DNA from: Cupriavidus gilardii
Lineage (GTDB): Bacteria; Pseudomonadota; Gammaproteobacteria; Burkholderiales; Burkholderiaceae
DNA: 64,000 bases
Assembly: GCF_013314895.1 (NCBI RefSeq)
Contig: NZ_JABTYE010000014.1
Coordinates: 1-64,000 of the forward strand
Direction of reading: 5' to 3'
Shown here: piece after piece, positions 15,868 through 24,969 of the stretch
Position numbering within the stretch: position 1 is the stretch's first letter
How the letters are laid out: each line of letters opens with the position of its first letter
Notes under the pieces: model-generated
Database searches by the model: none
Told to the model about the DNA's origin: nothing
The model's input: the letters and a program-made list of their open reading frames with translations, nothing else
Translations under genes and position numbers: made by a program

Positions 15868-16450
15868 GCAGCTGCTGCGGCGGTACGCCGAGGCGCTGAC
15901 TCCATGGGCTGAAGCGACCGCCGCTCGGATGCTGGCCGAGGTCAACCGCCGCGATGAGCAGGCGTGGATGGCGCAGGCCAAGGAGATGTCTCGGGCACTG
16001 CAGCAGGAGATTCGCTCCGCTCCGACTGGCGCGACGATGCGCGCCTTGATGGCCGAGCAGGTCGGACTCATCAGGTCCATTCCGATCGAGGCCGCGGAGC
16101 GTGTCCACAAGCTGACGATCGAGGGGCTGGAGAACAGCTCCCGGGCCTCGGAGATATCGAAGGCCATCCAGGCATCGGGCGAGGTCGCCAAGAGCCGCGC
16201 TGACCTGATCGCCCGGACTGAGGTAGCTCGCACCGCTTCGGCACTGACCGAGGCGCGGGCGCTGCATGTTGGCTCGCCGGGATACATCTGGAAGACCTCC
16301 GGCGACTCGGACGTCCGCGACTCGCACCGAAAGATGAACGGCCAGTTCGTGCGCTGGGACGACCCGCCGACGCTGGACGGAATGACCGGGCACGCCGGGC
16401 AGTTTCCGAACTGCCGGTGCTGGTGCGAAGTGGTGGTACCAGAGGATTGA
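15701..16450 (+). CDS. Phage head morphogenesis protein (SPP1 gp7/Mu F type)
   Basis: 249 residues. The C-terminal module has SRADLIARTEVARTASALTE, then WKTSGDSDVRDSHRKMNGQF and HAGQFPNCRCWCEVVV, the conserved minor head protein signature. A few copies are built in with the portal and may help DNA ejection. The start lies inside the portal gene. Immediately after its stop, a structured DNA segment and an HNH gene break the head operon. Confidence 0.88.
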   Translation: MLTTRTTDRKRGRKNPVRTSGPERLYRTQLRQVAQQVGALVNGFPPGDPSAAPTIEQLLRRYAEALTPWAEATAARMLAEVNRRDEQAWMAQAKEMSRALQQEIRSAPTGATMRALMAEQVGLIRSIPIEAAERVHKLTIEGLENSSRASEISKAIQASGEVAKSRADLIARTEVARTASALTEARALHVGSPGYIWKTSGDSDVRDSHRKMNGQFVRWDDPPTLDGMTGHAGQFPNCRCWCEVVVPED

Positions 16451-16472
16451 TTGAACCGATAGAATGGTTTCC

Positions 16473-16524
16473 GCACGGCTAGGGTAGCTCCCGAAAGGCT
16501 GGTTTGACCGCCAGCTTGCCGTGC
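16473..16524 (+). other. Structured segment ahead of the HNH gene
   Basis: GCACGGC (16473-16479) and GCCGTGC (16518-16524) can close a stem over two inner hairpins: GGG-TAGCT-CCC (16482-16492) and GCTGG (16498-16502) with CCAGC (16511-16515). A weaker AACC/GGTT hairpin lies just upstream. It sits between the head morphogenesis stop and the HNH start. Whether it acts as RNA or as DNA is unknown. An AGGG(T)TAGCTCCC core also occurs at 12237-12249 upstream of terS. Confidence 0.5.
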
Positions 16525-16556
16525 CTCCAAACGGTCAGCCCCTAGTCAAGGCGAAA

Positions 16557-17231
16557 ATGCAACCCATCATCACCCGCGATGCGGCAAAGGCTGCCGGGTT
16601 GCCGAGATATTTCACCGGCAAGCCATGCAAACACGGGCATCTCGCCCCTCGATATACGTCATCCACGACCTGCGTCATCTGCCAGCATGCGGCGACGCAA
16701 GCCTTGCGAGCGAAGAATACTGAGCGCACGCGCCGGCAAAATGCGGAGACACGCGAGCGCACGAGGGAGAAGCGCAACGCATACCACAGGGAATGGATGA
16801 AGCGGAATCCCGAGAAGAACCGGGCGAATGTGGCGCGGTGGAGGCGGGCCAATCCTGACAAAGTGTCTGCCTTGTCTGCTGCGTATCACGCTAGGAACGC
16901 TGAGCGCCTCAATGCCCGAAGACGGGCATACAGAAAGAACAATCCGCATGTTGGTGCTGCATCGTCAAGGCGGCGGCGCGCAAAGCTGCGGGGCGCGGAG
17001 GGGTCGCATACGGCGGCCGAGATTCTAGCGCTGGCTCAAAAGCAGAACTATCGCTGCGCGTGTTGCGGCGTTTCTATTCGACGCGGATATCACGCAGACC
17101 ACATTACTCCGCTCGCCAAGGGCGGATCGGATTGGATTACGAACATCCAGTTGCTTTGTGCCAAGTGCAACAAGCGCAAAGCAGCGAAAGACCCGCTGGC
17201 GTGGGCAGCCGAGAACGGACTGCTGCTGTAG
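16557..17231 (+). CDS. HNH endonuclease inserted in the head operon
   Basis: 224 residues. N-terminal ITRDAAKAAGLPRYFTGKPC plus HGHLAPRYTSSTTCVIC forms a zinc-finger-like head. A very basic linker (about 60-145) follows, then an HNH domain with CACCGVSI, YHADHITPLAKGGSDWITN and LLCAKCN. It is a free-standing homing-type endonuclease carried between two morphogenesis genes, with a hairpin element before and its own terminator after. A GTG at 16521 is possible, but AAGG before ATG 16557 and family starts favour the latter. Confidence 0.85.
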   Translation: MQPIITRDAAKAAGLPRYFTGKPCKHGHLAPRYTSSTTCVICQHAATQALRAKNTERTRRQNAETRERTREKRNAYHREWMKRNPEKNRANVARWRRANPDKVSALSAAYHARNAERLNARRRAYRKNNPHVGAASSRRRRAKLRGAEGSHTAAEILALAQKQNYRCACCGVSIRRGYHADHITPLAKGGSDWITNIQLLCAKCNKRKAAKDPLAWAAENGLLL

Positions 17232-17253
17232 CGGAAAGCATTGGAACACGACA

Positions 17254-17277
17254 GGCCGCCAAGAGCGGCCTTTTTTT
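17254..17277 (+). terminator. Strong terminator after the HNH gene
   Basis: GGCCGC (17254-17259), 5-nt loop, GCGGCC (17265-17270), then seven T. It lies 23 bp past the HNH stop and only 13 bp before the protease/scaffold gene. It is inside the late operon, so late transcription must be antiterminated to cross it. Confidence 0.9.
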
Positions 17278-17289
17278 CGTCCATACGCC

Positions 17290-18600
17290 ATGCGATTTTT
17301 CACACCCGAAATCCTTGGGCCAAAGCAATCGTTGACGCCGTCCGGATTCCTCGTTTGCCACGACGTGCCGATTGCCAGAACCGGGGAAATGCTCTATGGG
17401 GCCGGCGAAGTTCCGGTGGAGCCTGGGCCCGACGGGATCGTGCGCATCAGCCGAACGCCCGACGAAGTATTCCGGCCGGAAACGATTGCCAGCTTTGAAG
17501 GTGCGGCCGTCACGATGGACCACCCGGACGACTTTGTTGGGCCATCAAACTGGAACGACCTCGCCGTCGGAACTGTGATGAACGTCCGGCGAGGAACCGG
17601 CATTGAAGACGACCTTCTTCTTGCCGATCTGATGATCACCAATCAAGGGGCCATCGACGAGGTGCGAGCTGGGCTTCGAGAGGTGTCCTGCGGATACGAC
17701 GCAGGGTATGAGCAGGTAGGACCTGGGCGCGGGGTGCAGCGCGAAATCATTGGAAACCACGTAGCCCTCGTCGAGCGCGGCCGGTGCGGTCCGCGCTGCG
17801 CGATCGGCGATAAGGAACCCGAAGACATGAAGACCAAAGACAGCAAGCCGAAGGGCAAGCGAACCTGGCTGGATCGCCTCATGACGGCGATGAAGGCCAA
17901 GGACGAAGCGGCCATCGAGGAGGCCATCGAAGAAGGCCAGACGGCCCTCGACGAGGAATCCGAGGAAGAGCGCGAGGCCCGCGAAGCCCAGGAGCGCGAA
18001 GCCAAGACCGGCGACACCCTGAGCCAGATCCTGAAGACGGTGAAGGCGCTGGACTCGCGCATGTCCAAGCTCGAATCCCGGGACTCGGAGCGCGAAGAAA
18101 CCGACGACGAGGACGAGGACGACGACGAGAAGGCCAAGACCGGCGACGAAGGCGACCTCACCGACCCCGAGACGGCCGCCAAGCTGGACGAGTCCGACGT
18201 CGACCTCTACACCGGCGACGCCGCGGCCAGCATCCCGTCGCGCGCCGAAATTCTGGCGCCCGGCATCAAGCTGCCGACCCTCGACGCCAAGATGAACACC
18301 AAGGACCGCGCCGCGGCCCTGTGCAAGTGCCAGCGCAAGGCGCTCGACCTGGCGTACCAGACCGAGGCCGGCAAGAAGGCGATCGCCCCGTTCCTGGGCA
18401 ACAAGACGGCCGACTTCGAGAAGCTGCCGCCCGCACTGGTGCACGCCGCCTTCATGGGCGCGAGCGAACTGGTGAAGGCGCAGAACAACGCCGGCACGAC
18501 CCGCAGCGCAGCGCCGACGCGCGACTTCGGCAAGGCCAAGACCGTGGCGGACATCAACGCCGCCAACCGCAAATTCTGGGCCGATCGGTCCGCCAACTGA
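17290..18600 (+). CDS. DUF2213-type prohead protease/scaffold protein
   Basis: 436 residues from ATG 17290. The N-terminal ~180 residues (LTPSGFLVCHDVPIARTGEM, AAVTMDHPDD, GLREVSCGYDAGYE, NHVALVERGRCG) are the DUF2213 domain, likely the prohead protease. A very acidic coiled-coil stretch follows (EEAIEEGQTALDEESEEERE onward), the profile of a scaffold fused to its protease. No good ribosome site precedes the ATG, because the HNH-cassette terminator is directly upstream. The open frame extends further 5-prime through that terminator. Confidence 0.82.
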   Translation: MRFFTPEILGPKQSLTPSGFLVCHDVPIARTGEMLYGAGEVPVEPGPDGIVRISRTPDEVFRPETIASFEGAAVTMDHPDDFVGPSNWNDLAVGTVMNVRRGTGIEDDLLLADLMITNQGAIDEVRAGLREVSCGYDAGYEQVGPGRGVQREIIGNHVALVERGRCGPRCAIGDKEPEDMKTKDSKPKGKRTWLDRLMTAMKAKDEAAIEEAIEEGQTALDEESEEEREAREAQEREAKTGDTLSQILKTVKALDSRMSKLESRDSEREETDDEDEDDDEKAKTGDEGDLTDPETAAKLDESDVDLYTGDAAASIPSRAEILAPGIKLPTLDAKMNTKDRAAALCKCQRKALDLAYQTEAGKKAIAPFLGNKTADFEKLPPALVHAAFMGASELVKAQNNAGTTRSAAPTRDFGKAKTVADINAANRKFWADRSAN

Positions 18601-18610
18601 GGAGTCCCAC

Positions 18611-19105
18611 ATGGGCAACGCAATCCTGTATCGCATGCCTTCGGGCATTCCGGGCGACATCTCGCGCCAGTCGCAAGCCACCGTCGAACCGCAGATTTTC
18701 GACCCGGCGCTGCCGTTCCCCGGCTACGGCCTGTTCGGCAAGCTGGCTGCGGGCAAGTTCGTGCCCGTCGCCAGCGGTGACACCGCTGCCGTCATCTATG
18801 GCCTGCTGGTCCGTCCGTACCCGACCACGGGTGGCGCTGGCTCGGAGCCGCTGGGCACCGCAACGCCGCCGACCAAGGGAGTGTGCGACGTGCTGCGCCG
18901 TGGCTACATGACCGTCAAGAACAACGCCGGCACCCCGGCGCTGGGCGGCACCGTGTACGTGCGCGTCGCTGCCGCTGCGGATGGCAAGCCGATCGGTGGC
19001 ATCGAGGCCGCTGCCGATGGCACCAACACCGTCGCGGTGACCGGCGCCATCTTCATGGACGGCGGCGATGCCAACGGCAACGTCGAAATCTCCTTCAACA
19101 TCTAA
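18611..19105 (+). CDS. Structural cement/head decoration protein
   Basis: 164 residues. It starts MGNAILYRMPSGIPGDISRQ and has FPGYGLFGKLAAGKFVPVAS and VLRRGYMTVKNNAGTPALGG, typical of the Gp24-like cement proteins found between the protease and capsid genes in this phage class. It should bind the outside of the capsid shell. GAGG precedes the ATG, and the gene is complete. Confidence 0.78.
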   Translation: MGNAILYRMPSGIPGDISRQSQATVEPQIFDPALPFPGYGLFGKLAAGKFVPVASGDTAAVIYGLLVRPYPTTGGAGSEPLGTATPPTKGVCDVLRRGYMTVKNNAGTPALGGTVYVRVAAAADGKPIGGIEAAADGTNTVAVTGAIFMDGGDANGNVEISFNI

Positions 19106-19118
19106 GGGGCTACCCAGA

Positions 19119-20156
19119 ATGAGCAAAATCATCGTTCCGCGCATGACCGCGGCCGCCGCGATCGCCATGGTCAATGCCCCGGCGATCATCCGCGCCCGTA
19201 CCCGCGACAGCATGCTGACGTTCGACAGCCGGACCATCGACAGCACCGGCGCGTTCCTGATCGGCGAGCTCGAGCGTCTGGACCAGACGCTGCACATGCC
19301 GCTGGCGTCGGTCACCTGGTCGCGTGACATCGACCTGCGCGAAGACGTCTCGATCGCTGACGAAACCTCGTCGTTCACCAATTCCAGCTTCGCCGCCGCG
19401 GGTGGCGCGTCGCCCAACGGCAAGTCGTGGATCGGCAAGGACGCTTCGGCCATCGCCGGTATCGCGCTCGACATCGGCAAGACGGCCAGCCCGCTGACCC
19501 TGTGGGGCATGCAGATCGGCTGGACCATCCCCGAGCTGGAATCGGCCCAGAAGCTCGGCCGCCCGGTCGACCAGCAGAAGTACCAGGGCATGGTGCTCAA
19601 GCACAACATGGACGTCGACGAGCAGGTCTACATCGGCGACCCGGTTCTCGGCGTGACCGGCCTGGTCAACAATGCCGCAGTCGGCAACCTCGCCAATGCC
19701 AAGGTCGGCAACTGGGCGACGGCCACGCCGGACCAGATCCTGGAAGACGTCAACGAGCTGCTGACGAGCGTCTGGCAGGAGTCGGCGTTCGCCATCTGCC
19801 CGAGCGAGCTGCGAGTGCCGCCGGCCAAGTTCGGCATCCTGGTGAGCAAGAAGGTCAGCGACGCCGGCAACATCAGCGTGCTGGAATACCTGAAGCAGAA
19901 CACCATCTCGAACTCGATCAACGGCCGCCCGCTGAACATCCAGCCGCTGAAGTGGCTGTATCAGCGCGGTGCAGCGAATGCCGACCGCATGGTCGCGTAC
20001 ACCAAGGAGCAGGACAAGGTCCGCTTCCCGCTGGTGCCGCTGCAGCGCACGCCGCTCGAGTATCGCGACATCCGCCAGCTGACCACGTACTTCGGTCGCC
20101 TGGGCGTCGTCGAAGTGGTCTACCCCGAGACGATCGGCTATCGTGACGGCATCTAA
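19119..20156 (+). CDS. Major capsid protein (DUF2184 type)
   Basis: 345 residues from ATG 19119 (AAGGGG lies 9 nt upstream). The DUF2184 hallmarks are seen: [20 protein letters not shown] near the start, [20 protein letters not shown] in the middle, and LPLNIQ-type and YGRPLNIQ-like segments (here [18 protein letters not shown]) toward the end. It forms the icosahedral shell. The position after the cement protein gene matches related myophages and prophages. Confidence 0.87.
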   Translation: MSKIIVPRMTAAAAIAMVNAPAIIRARTRDSMLTFDSRTIDSTGAFLIGELERLDQTLHMPLASVTWSRDIDLREDVSIADETSSFTNSSFAAAGGASPNGKSWIGKDASAIAGIALDIGKTASPLTLWGMQIGWTIPELESAQKLGRPVDQQKYQGMVLKHNMDVDEQVYIGDPVLGVTGLVNNAAVGNLANAKVGNWATATPDQILEDVNELLTSVWQESAFAICPSELRVPPAKFGILVSKKVSDAGNISVLEYLKQNTISNSINGRPLNIQPLKWLYQRGAANADRMVAYTKEQDKVRFPLVPLQRTPLEYRDIRQLTTYFGRLGVVEVVYPETIGYRDGI

Positions 20157-20166
20157 GGGGAACGCC

Positions 20167-20529
20167 ATGGCAAAGGTTAAAATCCACGTGGCCAAGGCGT
20201 TCAAGCTCCTGGGCAAGGACGGCAAGCAGCACGATTTCCCGGTCGGCAACCACACCGTCGACCAGGACGTCGCCGAGCACTGGTTCGTGAAGGCGCATTT
20301 GGACGGCGAGTCCGCTCAAAGCGCCGACACCGAAGCGGCGGCCGACGAGCTGCTGGCGGAACTCGAGGCGAAAGCCAAGGCCATCGACGAGCGCGAAGCC
20401 AAGGTGGCAGAGCGTGAGAAGGCCGTCGCCGAGCGCGAGCAGGCTATCGAGGCGAAAGCCAAGGAAGAGGCGGAAGCGAAAGCCAAGGCGGAAGCCGAGG
20501 CCAAGCCGGCCGCGAAGACCTCCAAGTAA
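20167..20529 (+). CDS. STY1053-like phage protein with coiled-coil tail
   Basis: 120 residues. The first ~50 ([33 protein letters not shown]) match the small STY1053-type proteins found after the capsid gene. The last ~60 residues are Ala/Glu/Lys repeats ([17 protein letters not shown] and alike), a long charged coiled coil. Its role in head completion is not known. Confidence 0.72.
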   Translation: MAKVKIHVAKAFKLLGKDGKQHDFPVGNHTVDQDVAEHWFVKAHLDGESAQSADTEAAADELLAELEAKAKAIDEREAKVAEREKAVAEREQAIEAKAKEEAEAKAKAEAEAKPAAKTSK

Positions 20530-20537
20530 GGTGAGCC

Positions 20538-20924
20538 GTGGTTGACGTTGCCCAGTTCAGAGAGGACTTCCCCGAGTTCTCGGATACAACGAAGTACCCC
20601 GATTCCGTCGTCCAGTTCTGGCTCACGGTCTCGGCCTCGCTCGTCAATCCGTGCCGCTGGGGCGTCCTGACCGATCAGGGCATCGAGCTCTGTACGGCTC
20701 ACCACCTCGTCTTGGCTGCTCGGGATGAGCAGGCCGCCGCGGTAGGCGGCATTCCGGGCCAGATGACCGGCCCGCTCTCTTCAAAAGCCGTCGACAAGGT
20801 CAGCGCCAGTTACGACACGGGCGCGGCGACCTTGGATGATGCTGGGTTCTGGGCTCTCTCCAGTTATGGGATCCGTTATCTCACGCTGGCGCGCCTATTT
20901 GGTGCTGGAGGTATTCAGCTTTGA
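20538..20924 (+). CDS. DUF4054-type head-tail adaptor
   Basis: 128 residues, GTG start after AAGGTGAG. FREDFPEFSDTTKYPDSVVQ and LCTAHHLVLAARDEQAAAVG are DUF4054 signatures, a family at the adaptor position after the capsid gene. The end (YGIRYLTLARLFGAGGIQL) is also typical. The stop overlaps the possible TTG start of the inserted GIY-YIG gene. Confidence 0.78.
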   Translation: MVDVAQFREDFPEFSDTTKYPDSVVQFWLTVSASLVNPCRWGVLTDQGIELCTAHHLVLAARDEQAAAVGGIPGQMTGPLSSKAVDKVSASYDTGAATLDDAGFWALSSYGIRYLTLARLFGAGGIQL

Positions 20925-20938
20925 CATCGGAATCTGCG

Positions 20939-21574
20939 ATGCGCGACGAGCGCCGGGACTTCTATGTCTACATGCTCTTGCGCCCCGGAACCAGCGTGCC
21001 GTTCTATGTTGGCAAAGGCCGTGGACGCCGCATGCATAGCCATATGCATGATGAGCGCGGGAATAGCCACAAGGCCAACATAATCAGGAAGATCAAGGCC
21101 GAAGGCGGCCGGGTCGTCGGCATCAAGATCGAGACGGATCTGACTGAGGCAGAGGCATTTGCCGAGGAAATGGCGTGGATAGCTTGGATGGGTAGGTATC
21201 CCATTGGCCCACTGGTTAACAAGACGCCAGGCGGTGAAGGTGTAAGCGGCCCACGAAGTGTCAGTGAACGCGAGCGGCTGATTGCCTTGCACACGGGCAG
21301 GAAGCGCTCCGAGGCAACGAAGGCAGCCATCTCGGCGGCACTGAAGGGCAGGAAAAAGAGCGCGGAGCATGTCGCTGCTCACGCAGCATCGCTCCGAGGA
21401 AGGAGCCTCTCTGCCGAGAATCGAGCCGCCATAAGTGAGGCACTCAAAGGCAGGCCGTGCCCGGAAGGCACGCGCTTAGCGCTAATCGAGTCGAACAAGC
21501 GTCGCGCTGGACGCAAGTGGTCAGCCGAAGAGCGGGCGAAGCAAATGGCTTTGAGGGCGGCCAAGAAGGGGTAA
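20939..21574 (+). CDS. GIY-YIG homing endonuclease with NUMOD3 repeats
   Basis: 211 residues. The GIY-YIG core is FYVYMLLRPGTSVPFYVGKG with GRGRRMHSH after it and the downstream Glu-rich helix (LTEAEAFAEEMAWIAWMG). The C-terminal half carries at least three NUMOD3-type DNA-binding repeats (GRKRSEATKAAISAALKGRK, SAENRAAISEALKGR, GRKWSAEERAKQM). It is a free-standing mobile gene between two neck genes. ATG 20939 has GGAA 7 nt upstream; a TTG at 20921 is the alternative. Confidence 0.9.
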   Translation: MRDERRDFYVYMLLRPGTSVPFYVGKGRGRRMHSHMHDERGNSHKANIIRKIKAEGGRVVGIKIETDLTEAEAFAEEMAWIAWMGRYPIGPLVNKTPGGEGVSGPRSVSERERLIALHTGRKRSEATKAAISAALKGRKKSAEHVAAHAASLRGRSLSAENRAAISEALKGRPCPEGTRLALIESNKRRAGRKWSAEERAKQMALRAAKKG

Positions 21575-21578
21575 CCCC

Positions 21579-22058
21579 ATGGGCGTCATCAAGGTGGATC
21601 GGCTGAAGGATGTCCTGCAGTCGATCAACGGACTAGTCCAAAAGCAGGTGCTAGTCGGCATCCCCGACAGCGCGCCAGAGCGGAAGGACGACGCGCCGAT
21701 CGGCAACGCTGCTATCGGCTACATCCAAGAGACAGGCTCTCCGGCAAACAACCTGCCGGCCCGGCCGTTTCTGGTACCCGGTGTATCTGATTCCCTTCCA
21801 AAGGCCACCGCTCAACTCGAGAAGGCGGCCACGGCGGCGCTGGAAGGCGACCCGGCAGCGGTTGAGCGGCGCTTGTCGTCTGCTGGCCTGGAGGCACAGA
21901 ACAGCGTCCGGGCAAAGATCAACAGCGGCATCAAGCCTGACCTGAAGCCGAGCACGATCGCTGATCGTCTCCGCCGCGGAAGGACTGGCACGGTGCCGCT
22001 GGTCGACACAGGTCAGTTGAGGAACTCGATCACCTATGTGATCAGACGGAAGAAATAG
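21579..22058 (+). CDS. Neck/head-tail joining protein, HK97 gp10-like
   Basis: 159 residues. KQVLVGIPDSAPERKDDAPI, IGYIQETGSPANNLPARPFL and LVDTGQLRNSITYVIRRK are typical of HK97 gp10-like tail-completion proteins. Placed between the DUF4054 adaptor and the next neck gene once the inserted GIY-YIG gene is ignored. Confidence 0.77.
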   Translation: MGVIKVDRLKDVLQSINGLVQKQVLVGIPDSAPERKDDAPIGNAAIGYIQETGSPANNLPARPFLVPGVSDSLPKATAQLEKAATAALEGDPAAVERRLSSAGLEAQNSVRAKINSGIKPDLKPSTIADRLRRGRTGTVPLVDTGQLRNSITYVIRRKK

Positions 22059-22061
22059 ACC

Positions 22062-22433
22062 ATGGCGCTACTAGACGTCGTCGACGTGCTGCTCGACCCG
22101 GATTTCATGGACACCGGCCTGGTGTGCAACCGGATGACGCAGACGGTGGACAGCCATGGGCGCGCCGTCAACACCGTCACGGCCACGCCGTTCGCAGCCG
22201 TGGTGACCAGCGACCAGGGCGACATCCTGGAGCGGATCGCCGAGGGAAGTCGCATCGTCGGCTCGATCCTCGTCCATACCCCGTTTCGCCTGCGCGATGG
22301 CGGCGATGGCGCTGACGCCGACGAGATCGTCTGGCGCGGCCGGACGTACACGGTGGCGAAGGTCAACGACTACAGCCACTTCGGGCGCGGCTTTGTCTGC
22401 GCCACCTGTGACATCAAGCCTCTCTCGGGGTAA
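22062..22433 (+). CDS. Head-tail joining/neck protein
   Basis: 123 residues, MALLDVVDVLLDPDFMDTGL at the start, with ILVHTPFRLRDGG and DADEIVWRGRTYTVAKVNDY. Small beta-rich neck proteins of this size at this position act as stoppers or joiners. Assignment rests on position and general likeness, not on a unique motif. Confidence 0.65.
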   Translation: MALLDVVDVLLDPDFMDTGLVCNRMTQTVDSHGRAVNTVTATPFAAVVTSDQGDILERIAEGSRIVGSILVHTPFRLRDGGDGADADEIVWRGRTYTVAKVNDYSHFGRGFVCATCDIKPLSG

Positions 22434-22436
22434 GCC

Positions 22437-23027
22437 ATGAACGACAGCTCGACCGGTGGCTACCTGGCGCCAGTCGCCGCATCGCCGCCGCTCGAGGACG
22501 ATGCACTCGACGACCTGCTGCAGGAAATGGTGGCCGGCATCACCGGCTTGCCACCCACGATGGTGCGCCCGCGGTGGCAGCCAACTGTGCCAAAACAGCC
22601 CGAGCCGTCGGTGAACTGGTGCGCGCTGGGTATCACAGCGCAGGAAAACGACGCGGGCCCCGCGATCCAGCACGACCCGACGGGAGACGGTAGCGACGTC
22701 TACCAGCGCCACCAGGAAATCGAATTGCTCTGCACGTTCTACGGGCCCGGCGCGAAGGGATATGCCCAACGCCTGGTGGATGGCCTCGCCATCCCACAGA
22801 ACAGCGAACAGCTTGGCCTGAACGACATGAAGTTTGTGTCGGTCGGGACAATTCGCGCAGCGCCCGACTTTGTCAATCAGCAGTGGATCCGCCGCTACGA
22901 CGTCACCGTCGCTTTGCGCCGCAAGATCACCCGGACCTATCCGGTCCTCAACCTCATGTCCGCCCAGGTGAAGACCGAGACCGACTCGGTACCGCCGATG
23001 AGCGGCACCATCAATATCGACCAGTAG
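22437..23027 (+). CDS. Neck terminator-like protein
   Basis: 196 residues. NWCALGITAQENDAGPAIQH, YQRHQEIELLCTFYGPGAKG and WIRRYDVTVALRRKITRTYP resemble phage neck terminator (gp12-like/LIC_12616 type) proteins, which cap the tail tube at the neck. It directly precedes the sheath gene, as expected. Confidence 0.72.
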   Translation: MNDSSTGGYLAPVAASPPLEDDALDDLLQEMVAGITGLPPTMVRPRWQPTVPKQPEPSVNWCALGITAQENDAGPAIQHDPTGDGSDVYQRHQEIELLCTFYGPGAKGYAQRLVDGLAIPQNSEQLGLNDMKFVSVGTIRAAPDFVNQQWIRRYDVTVALRRKITRTYPVLNLMSAQVKTETDSVPPMSGTINIDQ

Positions 23028-23036
23028 AGGATGACC

Positions 23037-24512
23037 ATGCCCAACGGATTGCCGGTGTCGCGGCTGATCGACGTCACCATCAACATGTCGCCGCTGGCGG
23101 CGCAGGGTGCGAACCTGAACACGGCGCTGTTCCTGGGCGCCTCGGCCGTGATCGACACCAACGAGCGCATGCGCTCCTACGGCACGATCGACGCGGTTGC
23201 CTCGGATTTCGGCACGTCGGCGCCTGAGTACAAGGCGGCCGTGCTCTACTTCCAGCAGACGCCGCAGCCTTCGCAGCTGTATCTCGGCCGCTGGGCCAAG
23301 AGCGCAACCTCGGGCTCGATCCGTGGTGGCGTTCTGTCCGCCGCGCAACAGGACATGGCGGCCTGGAATGCCGTGACCAATGGCGGCTTCAAGATCAGTG
23401 TGGACGGCGTCGAGAAGTCGCTCACCGCGCTGGACTTCTCCGCCGAAACCAACCTGAACGGCGTCGCAAGCGCCATTCAGGCCGCTCTGACCGGCGCCAC
23501 GATCGTATGGACTGGCCAGCAGTTCGTCGTCACCTCCGACACGACTGGCACTACCTCGACGCTGAGCTACGCGACGGCTCCGGGCACCGGCACCGACATC
23601 TCGGCCATGCTTGGCCTGACGAGCGGCGTGGCTTCGGTCCCGGTCGCTGGCATCGGTCCGGAGACGCCGGACGCCGCGGTGGCGCTGTTCCTGAACCGCT
23701 TCTCCAACAAGTTCCTTGGCCTGATGTTCGCGGATACGGGTCTGACGAACGACCAGCACGAGGCGGTGGCAGACCTCGTCGAGGCCGATCAGCGCCATCT
23801 GTACGGTGCGACGAGCCAGGAGCCGCTGGCGCTTGATCCGACCAGCACCACTGATCTGCTGTCCCGCTTCAAGGCCAAGGGCTACAAGTACTCGTTCTCG
23901 CAGTACTCGAGCAGCAATCCGTATGCCGCGGCGTCGATGCTCGGCCGGCTGCTGACGACGGACTTCAACGCGAACAACTCGACGATCACGCTGATGTACA
24001 AGCAGGAGCCCGGCATCGTTCCGGAGACCCTGACCAGCAGCCAGGCCGACGCCATCCAGGCGAAGAACGGCAACGTATTCGTCGAGTACAGCAACGACAC
24101 GGCGATCATCCAGTACGGCGTCACGCCGAGCGGCATCTTCATCGACTCGGTCTACAACTCGATCTGGTTCCAGAACCGAATTCAGACCGATGTGTACAAC
24201 CTGCTGTACCAGTCGCCGACCAAGATCCCGCAGACGGACGCGGGTAATGCCCTGATCGCGGCAACGATCGAGGCGGCATGCGATGCGGCGGTGAACAACG
24301 GCTATCTGGCTCCGGGCGTCTGGAACTCCGGCGGCTTCGGTGCGCTGCGCCAAGGCGACACGCTGGCCAAGGGCTACTACGTCTACGCGCCGCCGATCGC
24401 GCTGCAGTCGCAGGCCGACCGCGAGGCGCGCAAGTCGGTGTCGTTCCAGGTCGCGGCCAAGGAGGCCGGCGCCATTCACACCGTTGACATCCTGGTCAAC
24501 GTGAACCGCTGA
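23037..24512 (+). CDS. Contractile tail sheath protein (DUF3383 type)
   Basis: 491 residues from ATG 23037 (GAGG lies 6 nt upstream; an ATG two codons earlier is possible). [20 protein letters not shown] at the start, then [10 protein letters not shown] and [19 protein letters not shown], and a C-terminal [20 protein letters not shown], are DUF3383 sheath hallmarks. Its presence makes the tail contractile, so the prophage is myovirus-like. It polymerises around the tube and contracts on infection. Confidence 0.88.
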   Translation: MPNGLPVSRLIDVTINMSPLAAQGANLNTALFLGASAVIDTNERMRSYGTIDAVASDFGTSAPEYKAAVLYFQQTPQPSQLYLGRWAKSATSGSIRGGVLSAAQQDMAAWNAVTNGGFKISVDGVEKSLTALDFSAETNLNGVASAIQAALTGATIVWTGQQFVVTSDTTGTTSTLSYATAPGTGTDISAMLGLTSGVASVPVAGIGPETPDAAVALFLNRFSNKFLGLMFADTGLTNDQHEAVADLVEADQRHLYGATSQEPLALDPTSTTDLLSRFKAKGYKYSFSQYSSSNPYAAASMLGRLLTTDFNANNSTITLMYKQEPGIVPETLTSSQADAIQAKNGNVFVEYSNDTAIIQYGVTPSGIFIDSVYNSIWFQNRIQTDVYNLLYQSPTKIPQTDAGNALIAATIEAACDAAVNNGYLAPGVWNSGGFGALRQGDTLAKGYYVYAPPIALQSQADREARKSVSFQVAAKEAGAIHTVDILVNVNR

Positions 24513-24523
24513 TAGGGGAAATC

Positions 24524-24967
24524 ATGTCCGGAACGTATTCGTTCATCGACGTACAGGCGTCGCTCGTTGGCCCGGGCGGGGCCTTCCAGCTCGGCTATGG
24601 CGAGGCCACTGCCGAGGAAGGCATCACCATCGCTACCGCGAACGACAAGAACACCATGACGGTGGGATCGGACGGCAGCGTGATGCATAGCCTGCGCGCT
24701 GATAACTCGGGCCAGATCACGCTTCGGTATCTGAAGACCTCCCCGGTCAACCGGACGCTGATGGCGCTGTACAACGCCCAGAAGATCGACAGCCGACTGT
24801 GGGGCAAGAACGTCATCACGGTCACGCAGTCGGTCGCAGGCGACATCGCCACCGGCATCCAATGCGCCTTCAAGAAGGTGCCGGACCTGAACTACGCCAC
24901 CGAAGGCGGCATCGTCGAATGGGTGTTCGACGCCGGCCGTATCGAAGAAATGCTCGGGACCTACTGA
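24524..24967 (+). CDS. Tail tube protein (DUF3277 type)
   Basis: 147 residues. TYSFIDVQASLVGPGGAFQL, GSDGSVMHSLRADNSGQITL and KTSPVNRTLMALYNAQ are characteristic of the DUF3277/KPP10-type tube proteins that always follow DUF3383 sheaths. It makes the inner tail tube. Confidence 0.85.
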   Translation: MSGTYSFIDVQASLVGPGGAFQLGYGEATAEEGITIATANDKNTMTVGSDGSVMHSLRADNSGQITLRYLKTSPVNRTLMALYNAQKIDSRLWGKNVITVTQSVAGDIATGIQCAFKKVPDLNYATEGGIVEWVFDAGRIEEMLGTY

Positions 24968-24969
24968 CC

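Noticed and set aside
16452-16556. HEARO/omega-RNA-like element before an HNH gene
   Set aside because: HEARO RNAs accompany IscB proteins with RuvC and HNH parts. The protein here is a small zinc-finger HNH without RuvC, and the hairpin segment is much shorter.
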